Below are positions 8,663 through 17,033 of a stretch of 64,000 nucleotides of DNA, piece by piece. The stretch comes from Brooklawnia propionicigenes. Its GTDB lineage: Bacteria > Actinomycetota > Actinomycetes > Propionibacteriales > Propionibacteriaceae. The first letter of the stretch is position 1, and each line of letters begins with the position of its first letter. The position numbers and the translations under genes were made by a program. The notes under the pieces were generated by a model. It had not been told where the DNA came from. It saw only the letters and a list, made by a program, of their open reading frames with translations, and did no database searches. The DNA is taken from assembly GCF_030297015.1 (NCBI RefSeq), contig NZ_AP028056.1, positions 1,498,939 through 1,562,938 on the forward strand. Reading direction: 5' to 3'.

Positions 8663-10279
8663 CCCGACTTGGGCCAATTTAGTGCGCATCTGAGTTTTTG
8701 ATCTTGGTGAGGGTGTCGGCTTCGTCTGCGGGGATGGGCTGGCTCGCGGTGATGGTCTGACCGGCGACCGAGAGGGTGACGTCGCGGTATTGACGGAAGG
8801 TACGCACGAAGCGTTTGATGGTCCAGCCGGTGGCTTGTTCGATGTGGTGGCTGACCGCCAGCGCAGCGAACACGACCGCCAGGTGAGCATCGATCGACTC
8901 TTTCTTGTGGTGGTAGACCGGGCGGGCTTTCAGATCGTGTTTGGACATTCGGAACGCGTGTTCGACATGCCACAACTGGTGATACGCCCCGATCACGAAC
9001 TCGGCCGGCTTGTCCAGGTTCGTCACATACGACTTCCACCCGGCCAGCGTCCGGACTTTGGTCTCCAGTTCCCGGTTGATCGACGGACGTGCCCCGGACA
9101 AGGTGATGAACCGGTTGCGTTTCACCGGGGCCTTCCCCGCGACCGCGTTCGCGGCTTTCGCGAGTTGCTGATCGACACCATGCAGGGTACGGCGGGCACG
9201 GGCGGCCCGGTACTGGAAATACACCATCCGATGCCGGGTATCAGCTTTCACGCCATGCACCAGCTTCTGCGACACCACGAGCTGATCGGGCGGCTCAGCG
9301 TCCGGATGGTGTTTGCGCCACTGGCTGATCGCGTACGGGATGTCAGGGATCTTGCCGCCCACGATGAACGACCAGCCGGCATCCTCGATATCTTTCAGGT
9401 TCTGCTCACTCATCATCCCGGCATCAGCGACCACGACCACATCAGCGATCCCGTGAGCCTCCACGAACCCCCGGATCAACGGGATCATCGTCTTGGTCTC
9501 GGCGCGGTTGCCTTCGAACGCTTCGATCATCAACGGGGCGCCAGTGGCATCGGTCAACAACCCGACAGTAATCTGTGGCTCCAGGCGGCGTTCCTTCGAA
9601 AATCCTGGCTCACGGAACCCGTCACCGGTATCGGTTTCGAACCATAGCGTCGTCACATCATATAAAACCAGGGCCGCGGGACCCAGATCAGACCTCGCGG
9701 AAACAGCCCCTGACAAGCGGCGACGAAACGCGGGCTCGGCGAAGGTAGGGAGCCTTCGCTTCACCGTGCGATACGACATCGACCCGACACCGGCCTCAGC
9801 CAGAACCCGGGCAGCGTCTTGTTTCGATGAGGGTTCGATGATCCGCGCGGTCACCAAATGCTCGAAAACCAGATCGCCGCCACTCGCCTTATCCAAACCC
9901 AGCCAGCGATAGACCTGGGCGATCGCGTCGAGCAACAGGCCCATCCTCATCCCCACCACCTGAATCCGGGGCCCATCATCCACCGGCTGGTCCAGCGGCA
10001 GCGGGTCCTGCCCCGCAGCGATCCGCTGCACCGCGGACGCTTTCAACATCTCGACCTCGGCCGGGCTATGCGCCGAACCCACATGCTCGATATCTCGTGA
10101 CCCACGCACCGACTTCCACACGATCTGAACAGCCGTCGCCCCCGACCCGGTGATCACCGTCCGCACATACGCCACACTGATAGCTTCACAACCCCCCAAT
10201 TAGTGCGCAACCCCAAACACGACACACCTAGCCAATCCCATGATCAACATCGAAACCGGGAATCGTGGCCCAAGTCAGG
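8663..10279 (-). mobile_element. IS1634-family insertion sequence (1617 bp) with long target duplication
   Basis: The element is bounded by 14-bp inverted repeats, CCCGACTTGGGCCA at 8663-8676 and the complement of CCTGACTTGGGCCA at 10266-10279 (13 of 14 match). It carries one intact transposase on the minus strand. Both sides are flanked by an identical 79-bp direct repeat. IS1634 and IS1549 are known for long, variable target duplications, so this fits the family. A subterminal motif, TTAGTGCGCA, occurs in the same orientation near each end (about 8679 and 10200). The insertion sits between the promoter block and the coding region of dctP1. Confidence 0.92.
8679..10175 (-). CDS. IS1634-family DDE transposase
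   Basis: A 498-residue transposase of the IS4 superfamily. The first catalytic Asp is in LVLYDVTTLWFET, the second in VVVVADAGMMSE, and the Glu is in the YREK-like region around LWHVEHAFRMSKHDLKARP. It is full length with no frame break, so it may be active. A GTG start at 10175 gives the usual N-terminus (AYVRTVITGSGATAV); a TTG at 10199 in the same frame would add eight residues. The gene reads in the same direction as the dctP operon, so it can be expressed from the displaced dctP1 promoter. Confidence 0.94.
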   Translation of the reverse strand: MAYVRTVITGSGATAVQIVWKSVRGSRDIEHVGSAHSPAEVEMLKASAVQRIAAGQDPLPLDQPVDDGPRIQVVGMRMGLLLDAIAQVYRWLGLDKASGGDLVFEHLVTARIIEPSSKQDAARVLAEAGVGSMSYRTVKRRLPTFAEPAFRRRLSGAVSARSDLGPAALVLYDVTTLWFETDTGDGFREPGFSKERRLEPQITVGLLTDATGAPLMIEAFEGNRAETKTMIPLIRGFVEAHGIADVVVVADAGMMSEQNLKDIEDAGWSFIVGGKIPDIPYAISQWRKHHPDAEPPDQLVVSQKLVHGVKADTRHRMVYFQYRAARARRTLHGVDQQLAKAANAVAGKAPVKRNRFITLSGARPSINRELETKVRTLAGWKSYVTNLDKPAEFVIGAYHQLWHVEHAFRMSKHDLKARPVYHHKKESIDAHLAVVFAALAVSHHIEQATGWTIKRFVRTFRQYRDVTLSVAGQTITASQPIPADEADTLTKIKNSDAH

Positions 10280-10358
10280 CCAGCGGAGCCCCGCAATCTC
10301 GACTATGTGAGTGTTCGTCAAACCAAACACGGTTCAGCCTGACGAAACGAGTCTAAGA
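10280..10358. repeat. 79-bp direct repeat, right copy
   Basis: Exact copy of 8584-8662, directly after the right end of the IS. Its last bases (10351-10356, complement TTAGAC) form the proposed -10 element of the original dctP1 promoter. That promoter is therefore intact only on this side. Confidence 0.9.
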
Positions 10359-10379
10359 AGCGGGAACTTTCAGGGTCAA
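10351..10379 (-). promoter_or_regulatory. Proposed original dctP1 promoter, now upstream of the IS
   Basis: Read on the minus strand: -35 TTGACC (10379-10374), 17-nt spacer, -10 TTAGAC (10356-10351). Just upstream is the block GTTGCCGGGTTGCCAA, which is also found upstream of dctP2 at the same place relative to its -35. Without the IS and one repeat copy, the distance to the dctP1 start would match that of dctP2. Today its transcript would enter the transposase gene first. Confidence 0.5.
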
Positions 10380-10468
10380 GCCTCTTGGCAACCCGGCAAC
10401 AAACCATGACCAGATCGTGATCTTGGGTGACCCGAATCTGATCGCCTGTGCAGCACCGCCCAAGACGA

Positions 10469-10507
10469 TCGAGGATCCAGGCTCCCTCGGGAAGCCCGGA
10501 TCCTCGA
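10469..10507. terminator. Long hairpin downstream of dctP2
   Basis: TCGAGGATCC pairs with GGATCCTCGA, and the inner stem GGCT/AGCC extends it, giving an 18-bp stem with two mismatches. It lies about 40 nt after the dctP2 stop. It parallels the hairpin after dctP1 and could terminate or stabilise the dctP2 mRNA. No T-run is seen. Confidence 0.6.
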
Positions 10508-10548
10508 CTGATATGGATCACGACAGCTGCGTGGACAGCTGAGGGTGA

Positions 10549-11592
10549 CTACTTGGCCGGGTGCGCGGCGTTCGCGTCCTGAACCAGCTGGTACAGACCC
10601 TTGCGCACATCGTTCTCGTTCACGCTGGACTCGACCAACGGCTGCACCAATGACTTGAATGCGGCCACATCGACATCGTCATTGAACTGAGCGCCGATGG
10701 ACGTCGCGTGTTCGATCGACTTCTCGGTGAAGTCGGCGAAGCCATCGTTGGCAAGCTTCTGGATCTCGGGAATGATCTCCAGCAGGGCCGCCTGATCCTC
10801 ATCGCTCATCTTGTCGAGAGCCTTGGTGCTCATGAGCAGATAGTCGGGAAGCATGAGGTGACGGGTGTAGGAGTAGTACTTCGCGACCTCGCTCTGCTTC
10901 AGAGCATCCCAGGTCACCTCATTGTTCTCGGCACCGTCCAGCACACCGGTCTGCAGAGCGGAGTAGACGTCGCCGTTGTTCATCGGCGAGGCGATCGCAC
11001 CCATGGCCTCGATCATCGCAACCTGGGAATCCGACTGCTGCACCCGGATCTTGAGACCCTGCAGATCAGCCGGGGTCTGGATCGGATGCTTGCTGTTGTA
11101 CACATTGCGCGTCCCTGCGTTGACGCCGGTGAGCACGGTGATCGACTTGGCTGCCTCGATCGAGTGGTACAGATCATCCAGTGCGTCGGTGTTCGACAGC
11201 ACGGCGCCCTGAGCCTCGGTGGAATCGAACATGTACGGCAGGTTGAACACGACGAAGTCGGAGTTGAATCCCTCGAGTACGGGAGCGCCGACCCACATCA
11301 GCTCGACGGTGCCGTTCGACAGGTTCTGAATGACATCGGCCTGTCCACCGAGCTGCTCGTTCGGATAGACCTTCACCGAATAGCGGCCGTCGGTGGCCTC
11401 TTCCAGCTTCTCGCCCAAGGCGACACCGGCCGCGTACTGCGGGTGGTCCTCGGTCTGGTTGAACGCCAGCTTGAAGACGGTCTGACTGCCGCCGCCGGCG
11501 CTGGATCCGTCGCCGGAACCGCCGCCGCAGGCGGCCAGGCTCAGCGACATGAGACCGACGGTGCCGGTCAGGATCACTTTGGACAACTTCAC
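10549..11592 (-). CDS. dctP: TRAP transporter substrate-binding lipoprotein, DctP family (copy 2)
   Basis: A 347-residue paralogue of the protein at 7474-8511. It has the same lipoprotein signal (lipobox LSLAAC), the same VYPNEQLGGQ and KIRVQQSDSQVAMIEAMGA regions and the same C-terminal QDANAAHPA. The start is GTG 11592, with AGGGGG 6-7 nt upstream; in-frame sequence further upstream is promoter region. No second dctQ or dctM follows, so both binding proteins probably feed one permease. Differences are spread over the ligand lobes, so specificities may differ. Confidence 0.93.
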   Translation of the reverse strand: MKLSKVILTGTVGLMSLSLAACGGGSGDGSSAGGGSQTVFKLAFNQTEDHPQYAAGVALGEKLEEATDGRYSVKVYPNEQLGGQADVIQNLSNGTVELMWVGAPVLEGFNSDFVVFNLPYMFDSTEAQGAVLSNTDALDDLYHSIEAAKSITVLTGVNAGTRNVYNSKHPIQTPADLQGLKIRVQQSDSQVAMIEAMGAIASPMNNGDVYSALQTGVLDGAENNEVTWDALKQSEVAKYYSYTRHLMLPDYLLMSTKALDKMSDEDQAALLEIIPEIQKLANDGFADFTEKSIEHATSIGAQFNDDVDVAAFKSLVQPLVESSVNENDVRKGLYQLVQDANAAHPAK

Positions 11593-11676
11593 GGTTGTTC
11601 CCCCTTGACTTGGTCTTTCGCGGTGAAGCCAGCCGCCGGCTCGGCCATTCGGGTGCTCGGCTTCGAGACTGAAATC

Positions 11677-11691
11677 CGATATCATATATCG
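11677..11691. promoter_or_regulatory. Palindrome CGATATCATATATCG in the dctP2 leader
   Basis: Six-bp inverted arms (CGATAT/ATATCG) with a CAT spacer lie about 40 nt downstream of the proposed -10 box and 85 nt before the dctP2 start. The A/T core stands out in GC-rich DNA. A repressor site, possibly for the IclR protein, is an inference. The rest of 11593-12011 holds only the promoter listed next and no gene. Confidence 0.35.
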
Positions 11692-11731
11692 CCTGAATGA
11701 ACCGGGTGCTGGCTCAACCCGTTGTCTGGAG

Positions 11732-11759
11732 TGTATAAACGCCGTGAAAAACGGGTCAA
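11732..11759 (-). promoter_or_regulatory. Proposed dctP2 promoter
   Basis: On the minus strand: -35 TTGACC (11759-11754), 16-nt spacer, -10 TATACA (11737-11732). Upstream, GTTGCCGAGTTGCCAA directly precedes the -35 region, and AAGATCACGAT lies further out. Both are matched upstream of the IS for dctP1. The conserved repeat of GTTGCC suggests an activator site. Confidence 0.55.
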
Positions 11760-12011
11760 GGATAGTTGGCAACTCGGCAACCGCGTTGATCGAATCGTGA
11801 TCTTCGCCCCGACAAGGCAGAAGCGGCCGCGCTCGGCGGAATTGAGACACGATTTGATAACCATCCGGCAACAAGGGCGGCAACCACGCGAGCCGGATTT
11901 CTTGACACAGTCGGACAAGGCTATATTCAGTGCCCAGATGGCCCAGGGGGTTGGTAGGGGTGACTATCAGCCCCCTGGTGCTTCTCCAATGCGGCACCGA
12001 GGCCCGTGGAC

Positions 12012-12461
12012 CTACTCCTTTCCGCCATCGCCATGACGCAGCCTTCTGGTCAGGAAGTCGGAGAGATCTCCCGACTCGCCGTCGCGTCCGCCCCTGCTCA
12101 CCTGAAGGGAAGGCTGGGAAGCGACCAGCGCCACCCCCGACAGCCGCTCCTTCAGTCCACCGGGCATGGTCAAGATGTAGTAGCCGCCGTCGCTGCCGAT
12201 GGCGACGGTCTGATTGACCTTGATATACCAGCCGAATTTGTCGGTTCTGGCGGTACCACCGCCGGATAGATGCATGCGCAGGGGTTCTGGCTTGATGCCG
12301 GCCCGCTCGGCCTGTGCGATGAACTCATCGATCAGCTCTTGGGCCTCCCGCGCCTCGCGATCGGCCGCCGCGTTCGCGAGGTCCTCTCGCCGCAGCGCAT
12401 TCTCGCGCCGGGACCGCGCTGAGGCGTCAGGTCTGTCGGCGGTCACGTCATCGTGACTCAT
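12012..12461 (-). CDS. Conserved hypothetical protein
   Basis: A 149-residue protein of unknown function. An N-terminal half is rich in Arg, Ala and Glu (likely helical, around RREDLANAAADREAREA). The second half is more globular, with GWYIKVNQTVAIGSDGGYY. There is no signal peptide or membrane segment. The start at 12461 has GGAGG 9 nt upstream; an ATG three codons earlier touches the ribosome site and is unlikely. It is divergent from the MFS gene. Coding is supported by composition and the clear start. Confidence 0.65.
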   Translation of the reverse strand: MSHDDVTADRPDASARSRRENALRREDLANAAADREAREAQELIDEFIAQAERAGIKPEPLRMHLSGGGTARTDKFGWYIKVNQTVAIGSDGGYYILTMPGGLKERLSGVALVASQPSLQVSRGGRDGESGDLSDFLTRRLRHGDGGKE

Positions 12462-12611
12462 CTCTGGCATCCTCCGACCATACAGCCTGTCTGTGCGCCT
12501 GTGTGTCGTTGGCCTCCGCACGCACCGGCACAACCGGCCGCGGGCGCCAGACCATGCGTTTGCGCCAGACGGCTGCGGAGCGGCCGAGGCCATCTCCTAC
12601 CATGGTTCATC

Positions 12612-13931
12612 ATGGATGCCCTTCGCCGGCTGGCCCGACTGATGCGTCACGCCGGGTTCCGGCGGCTGGTCATCGTCCGCGCATTCTCGCAGGGCGGTGA
12701 CGCCGTGGTGCAGGTCGGCATGGCTGCATATCTGCTTTTCAGTCCACAGTCCCAGCCCAACGCCTGGGCTGTCACGGCGGTCATCGCGCTGGTGATGTTG
12801 CCGTTCTCGGTGGTCGGCCCGTTCGTCAGCCCGATCCTGGACCGGCATGCCCGGCAGCGGGTGGTGGTGGTCTGCGACCTGTTGCGGATGGTCTTGGCCA
12901 TCATCATGACCGCGATGGTGGTGACCGGACACGCCGGCGTCGCCGGGCAGGCCGTCCTGCTGGTACTGCTGCTCATCACCCTGAGCCTGAACCGGCTGCA
13001 GATCGCAGGTCTGAGCGCCGGCATGCCGTTGACGGTCGACTCGGACGAGTATCTGGGAGCCGCTGCGCTGATGCCGATGCTCGGCCCGCTGTCCGGGATG
13101 ATCGGTGGGGCGCTGGCAGGTCTGGCCAGGCTGGCTTCGGGCAGGTTGCTGCCGACCAACTGGGCCGATGGGCTGGTCTTCGTGATCGCCTCCGTGCTGT
13201 TCATCGCTGCTGCGGTGACGGCCCTCGGCTTCGGACGCGGCGAACTCGGGCCGGAGGCCGGGGCGCCGGTCACGACGTGGCGTCAGGTCTTCAGCGGACT
13301 GACCGCTGCCGGCCGCGAGATCGTGCGCAAGCGTCCCGCCGCACTGTCCATGATCATGGTCTTCTTCGCCCGGGTGGGCTATGGGGCGCTGATGACAGCG
13401 ATCATCATGCTCTACCGCCACTACTTCGGATCGGATGCCGATCTGGAGCGAGTGATGGTCGAAATGGGCACCTGGTTCCTGGTCTCCGGGGCAGGGTTCG
13501 CCCTGTCCGGCTTCATCGCAAGCCCCGCGTCCGAGATCATCGGGGTACGCCGGACGATCATCGCGGCGTTCGCTGCCGCGGCCGTGGTGCAACTGATGCC
13601 GGGCAGTCTGCTTGTCCGTCCGGGACTGCTGGTTTCGGGCTTCATGCTCGGGCTGTGCCTGCAATCGGTCAAGATCTGCGGCGATACCGTGGTGCAGGCT
13701 CATATCGATGATGAGGTCCGCGGCCGGGTCATGGTGGTCTACGACATCATCAACAACCTGGGCTATGTGGTCGGGGCGGTGATCGCAGCTGTGCTCCTGC
13801 CGTTCGATGGCCACTCGGTTCCCTTCTTCCTCGGACTGGCCGCAATGTTCGCCGCTTGCGCGGCAGCGTTCAGCCTGCTCAGCTCCGATTCGGAGGGCTA
13901 CCAGCTGGGTGCGGTGGCCAGGCGCTACTGA
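12612..13931 (+). CDS. MFS transporter
   Basis: A 439-residue permease with about 12 hydrophobic segments. The loop after helix 2 carries SPILDRHARQRVVVVCD, an MFS motif-A-like sequence. It begins MDALRRLARLMRHAGFRRL, typical of the actinobacterial MFS subgroup that resembles macrolide exporters (MefA/NreB type). The late motif DEVRGRVMVVYDIINNLGY is shared with that group. Export of a drug or metabolite is plausible, but no substrate can be named. It stands alone on the plus strand between two minus-strand regions. Confidence 0.85.
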   Translation: MDALRRLARLMRHAGFRRLVIVRAFSQGGDAVVQVGMAAYLLFSPQSQPNAWAVTAVIALVMLPFSVVGPFVSPILDRHARQRVVVVCDLLRMVLAIIMTAMVVTGHAGVAGQAVLLVLLLITLSLNRLQIAGLSAGMPLTVDSDEYLGAAALMPMLGPLSGMIGGALAGLARLASGRLLPTNWADGLVFVIASVLFIAAAVTALGFGRGELGPEAGAPVTTWRQVFSGLTAAGREIVRKRPAALSMIMVFFARVGYGALMTAIIMLYRHYFGSDADLERVMVEMGTWFLVSGAGFALSGFIASPASEIIGVRRTIIAAFAAAAVVQLMPGSLLVRPGLLVSGFMLGLCLQSVKICGDTVVQAHIDDEVRGRVMVVYDIINNLGYVVGAVIAAVLLPFDGHSVPFFLGLAAMFAACAAAFSLLSSDSEGYQLGAVARRY

Positions 13932-13950
13932 GCCTTCCGGCGGGGACACC

Positions 13951-16587
13951 TCAGGCTCGGCGGAGCCGGACCCGGCCCTCCACCACTTCCTGGAGGAGAG
14001 TCACGGTTTCCTCCGAGAGGTCGATGCCGAGGGTGCGCGTCCTGCGGGTCAGTTGCATCACCAACCGGTCGGCCAAGGCGTCGTCGCCCTGCAGATGAGC
14101 GAGCTGGATCTGGGTTGCGGCGAACTGTTCATCCTCCGAGCCCACAGCCAATCCCTTCTCGATCGCCCACTGGGCCGAGTCCAGGTCGCCGGCTTTCAGA
14201 GCCCGGCGGGCCAGCACGACCGCGATGTCGCTGATGGTGGCGATCATGTCGTGCCGCAGTTGCTCGGCCCAGTGCCACTGACCTGGCGCGGCGTCGGCCA
14301 GCGGGGCGCCGCGCACCAGTTCGAGGGCGTGCACCAGTGAGGCATTGGCTACCCGATTCACTCCGCCGCCGATGAGCGCTTGAAGCTGCTCCCAGTCGGA
14401 GGTGATTCCCGCGTGCAGGGTGATGCGCCCCGAGTAGGCGTCCGGAAGATAGGCGCCGCCGTGGGCGTCCACGCCGAGCCAGCCGCGCAGCCGGCTCATA
14501 TTCGATCGGCGGGTGGCCTCGGCCACCATCAGGTCGTCCGACATCATCATGGCTGTACCACCGGGATTCTCCAGCAGCCATGCGCAGTACTCGACGCACT
14601 GCTTCATTGCCCGCGGTGGTGGCGCGCCGCGGGCGCCGATCAGCTCGATGGTGCCGAGCAGCTTCACCACGGGATGCTCGGTTTCGGCGATGGACGACAC
14701 AGTGCCTCCCTCCACTGATCCTGGTTTGATCGCTGTCGGCAGTACGACAGGCAGGCCGGCCGTTTCATAGGTGGCCCACCACGGAGCCGGGGGATAGTCG
14801 GTGGCCGCCGCTACCTCGAAGATCTCGCTCAGTGCCCGGCGAGCGGGGGCGCCGACCAGATGCGGGGTGAAGGTCTCACCGGTGGGCAGATGGACGGCCC
14901 GACCAGCCTCCAGATGAATGGCTGCGGAGCCATCGGCCGGACGCCGGTCGCCCGCGCAGATGATCAGGCTGAGACCCAGACCAGCGAGCCTGCGGGGCAG
15001 CCGGGTGGGCATCGCGTCCAAGATCACGACGATCGGCGACCAGGCTTCCGAGAGCAGCGGGTCGGCACGCAGCTGACCAAGCGAAACATCCTCCTCTCGG
15101 TTGGCCGCCCGCTGATCGGCCAGGTTGCCGAGCCGATGACACGCCTGATCGACACTCGGGTACACCTCGAGCCGGGGTTCGTCGAGATCGGCGAGCCACC
15201 CGAAGGCCGGTCCCGCCACGATCACCCGCGTGAGGGGATCTGCCGCCAGTGCGAACGCCATCGCGGTGGCCATGCTGAGCGCGGCTTCCTCATCGCCATG
15301 CAGCCAGGTGACCTGCTCGCCTTCGATGTCGCAGTAGAACTCGCCGCCGGGCGTGGCCGCGCTCGAGTCCTGGACCAGGCCGAGAGCGATCTCGGTCTCG
15401 CCCCGCTCGCCGGGCTCGCCGGCAACAGCCGGCACGGCGGGCAGTGTGGACGCCGCGTGCGCCAGCGCAATGCTCGCGGTGCGGGCGTCCGGACCCAGCG
15501 CCGGAAGTGCGTGACCCAGCGGACGCTTGGCCAGTTGCTGACGCCTGCGCAGGAAGAACAGGCCCGCCAAGGCGGTGATTGCGCCGGCTCCCAGCGCGGC
15601 GACGGTCATCTGTGGACCCGCCTGGTCGGCCGCTGCCGACTCGCCGGGCTGATTCTGGCCGACCGGGGGAATCGGGCACGGCTCCAGGTTCAGCGGAGTC
15701 GTATCGATCTGGGGGTCTGCTGCCGGGGCCTGCGCGGTGCGGGTGTCGAGGTCTGCTGGGGTGGGCAGCTTCAGCCGCCAGCCGATATCGATGACATCGG
15801 GATCGGTGACCAGTCCCGGGTTCGCAGCGGCCAGTTCGGGCCAGTGCCCGGCATCGCCCAGGTGTTCGGAGGCCAGCTCGCTCAGCGTCTGGCCGGACTG
15901 CACGATCACGCTCGGCTCATCGTCTCTGCCAGCCAGATCGGGGATCACGAGCAGCATGCCGGGCTCAAGATGGTCGGTGGAGACGAGCAGCAGGGTGTCG
16001 TTGGCCGCGGCGATCTCACGCCACAGGGCACCATCCTGGTAGTACTGCTCGGCCAGCGACCACAGGTCGTCTCCGGCCTGCACCAGATGAGTCCGGGCGT
16101 TCGGCGCTGCGCTGCGGCCGGTGGCGTCGTCGGGGGCTTGGGCAGGTGCTGCGCCCATCCGCACAATCTGTGGTGGTGCTGCCTCGGGTTGTGCTGCCAC
16201 CGGAGCGGCGGGTGCGATCTGGTGTGGTGCTGCACCTACCGGCTGGCTCGCGATCAGCCCGAGGACGGCAGCCACCAGCACGGTGCTCACCGGTGCCAGC
16301 ACCTCACTGCCCGGGAACCGCAACCGGCAGCGCTGGCGAGTGGCGGCAGCCAGGGCCTCGCTGACGAACGAAAGTGTGGCCGTCGACCAGGCGATCCAGC
16401 CGACGATCGTGATGATGCCGAGCAGCAACGCTCCGTCGTCGGGGCGGGTGAGGATCTCCGACCAGCTGGTGGTCCGGATGGTATCCAGGCGGCCGACCGT
16501 CACCAGTCCCCAGGCTCCGCCGATCACGACGGTGAGCATCAGGGCCAGGGCTGCCAGGGCCCGGACGATCCGTATCGCGGTTTTCAT
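13951..16587 (-). CDS. Membrane protein with two LysM domains and a C-terminal BTAD-like domain (Tad locus)
   Basis: An 878-residue protein. Three N-terminal membrane segments come first (within about residues 1-110), then two LysM repeats starting near HLVQAGDDLWSLAEQYY and VIVQSGQTLSELASEHLG. A further membrane segment follows (AALGAGAITALAGLFFL). The large C-terminal cytoplasmic part ends in a winged-helix plus BTAD-like region (VVKLLGTIELIGARG to the end). LysM should bind peptidoglycan, linking the wall to a regulator-like domain. It overlaps the preceding TadE-like gene by ATGA, so it belongs to the pilus operon. Similar proteins accompany Tad loci in Streptomyces-type actinobacteria. 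Confidence 0.85.
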   Translation of the reverse strand: MKTAIRIVRALAALALMLTVVIGGAWGLVTVGRLDTIRTTSWSEILTRPDDGALLLGIITIVGWIAWSTATLSFVSEALAAATRQRCRLRFPGSEVLAPVSTVLVAAVLGLIASQPVGAAPHQIAPAAPVAAQPEAAPPQIVRMGAAPAQAPDDATGRSAAPNARTHLVQAGDDLWSLAEQYYQDGALWREIAAANDTLLLVSTDHLEPGMLLVIPDLAGRDDEPSVIVQSGQTLSELASEHLGDAGHWPELAAANPGLVTDPDVIDIGWRLKLPTPADLDTRTAQAPAADPQIDTTPLNLEPCPIPPVGQNQPGESAAADQAGPQMTVAALGAGAITALAGLFFLRRRQQLAKRPLGHALPALGPDARTASIALAHAASTLPAVPAVAGEPGERGETEIALGLVQDSSAATPGGEFYCDIEGEQVTWLHGDEEAALSMATAMAFALAADPLTRVIVAGPAFGWLADLDEPRLEVYPSVDQACHRLGNLADQRAANREEDVSLGQLRADPLLSEAWSPIVVILDAMPTRLPRRLAGLGLSLIICAGDRRPADGSAAIHLEAGRAVHLPTGETFTPHLVGAPARRALSEIFEVAAATDYPPAPWWATYETAGLPVVLPTAIKPGSVEGGTVSSIAETEHPVVKLLGTIELIGARGAPPPRAMKQCVEYCAWLLENPGGTAMMMSDDLMVAEATRRSNMSRLRGWLGVDAHGGAYLPDAYSGRITLHAGITSDWEQLQALIGGGVNRVANASLVHALELVRGAPLADAAPGQWHWAEQLRHDMIATISDIAVVLARRALKAGDLDSAQWAIEKGLAVGSEDEQFAATQIQLAHLQGDDALADRLVMQLTRRTRTLGIDLSEETVTLLQEVVEGRVRLRRA

Positions 16588-17033
16588 GGTGTCCGCTCCC
16601 TCAGAACGTCGAGGGCTTCGCTGGCCTGGGCCTCCAGCTGTACCGATCCCGGTAGCCCTGGCACCAGCACATCGGCGAGATCGAGTGTGCAGCCGACCTC
16701 TGCGCTGACCGTGCCGTGGGTGCCCGGCGCGGTGCCGAAGGCAGCCGTGTCGATCTGCACGGTCAGTGCGCTGCAATGCACATCGACCGTTGCCAGATCG
16801 AATTCGATGGCGGCGGTGGCTTGCTGGACGGCCAGCGATGCAGAACCGGCGAGGGTCGCCGCCCGGGCCCCCGCTGCCGCCGCCTCGGTGACCTGGCCAC
16901 GCGCCCAGCCGATCCGCCATGCGCCGGCGAGGGCGAGCACCAGCACGATCAGCATCGGGACGATCAGCGCCACTTCGACGGCGGCGCTGCCCCGGGCGGT
17001 TCGCGGCCTATTGCCGGCCGGCTCGCGCATCAT
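16584..17033 (-). CDS. TadE-like pseudopilin (second copy)
   Basis: A 149-residue protein with a short basic N-terminus, then GSAAVEVALIVPMLIVLVLA. This is the TadE-type segment with a Glu at the +5-like position followed by a hydrophobic helix. The rest is an extracytoplasmic domain with two Cys (DVHCSAL, EVGCTLD). It overlaps the upstream TadE-like gene by 4 nt (ATGA) and the LysM gene by 4 nt. It is likely a minor pilin of the Flp pilus. Confidence 0.8.
   Translation of the reverse strand: MMREPAGNRPRTARGSAAVEVALIVPMLIVLVLALAGAWRIGWARGQVTEAAAAGARAATLAGSASLAVQQATAAIEFDLATVDVHCSALTVQIDTAAFGTAPGTHGTVSAEVGCTLDLADVLVPGLPGSVQLEAQASEALDVLRERTP

Noticed and set aside
8655-8700. Hybrid promoter formed by the left IS end and the repeat copy for dctP1
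   Set aside because: The -10-like TTAGAC is present, but no acceptable -35 is found at 16-18 nt inside the IS end.
11900-11926. TTGACA followed by TATATT on the plus strand as a promoter
   Set aside because: The spacing is only 14 nt and no plus-strand gene follows.
11722-12036. Plus-strand open frame in the dctP2 upstream region
   Set aside because: No ribosome site or family similarity. It covers the proposed promoter and runs into the next gene antisense.
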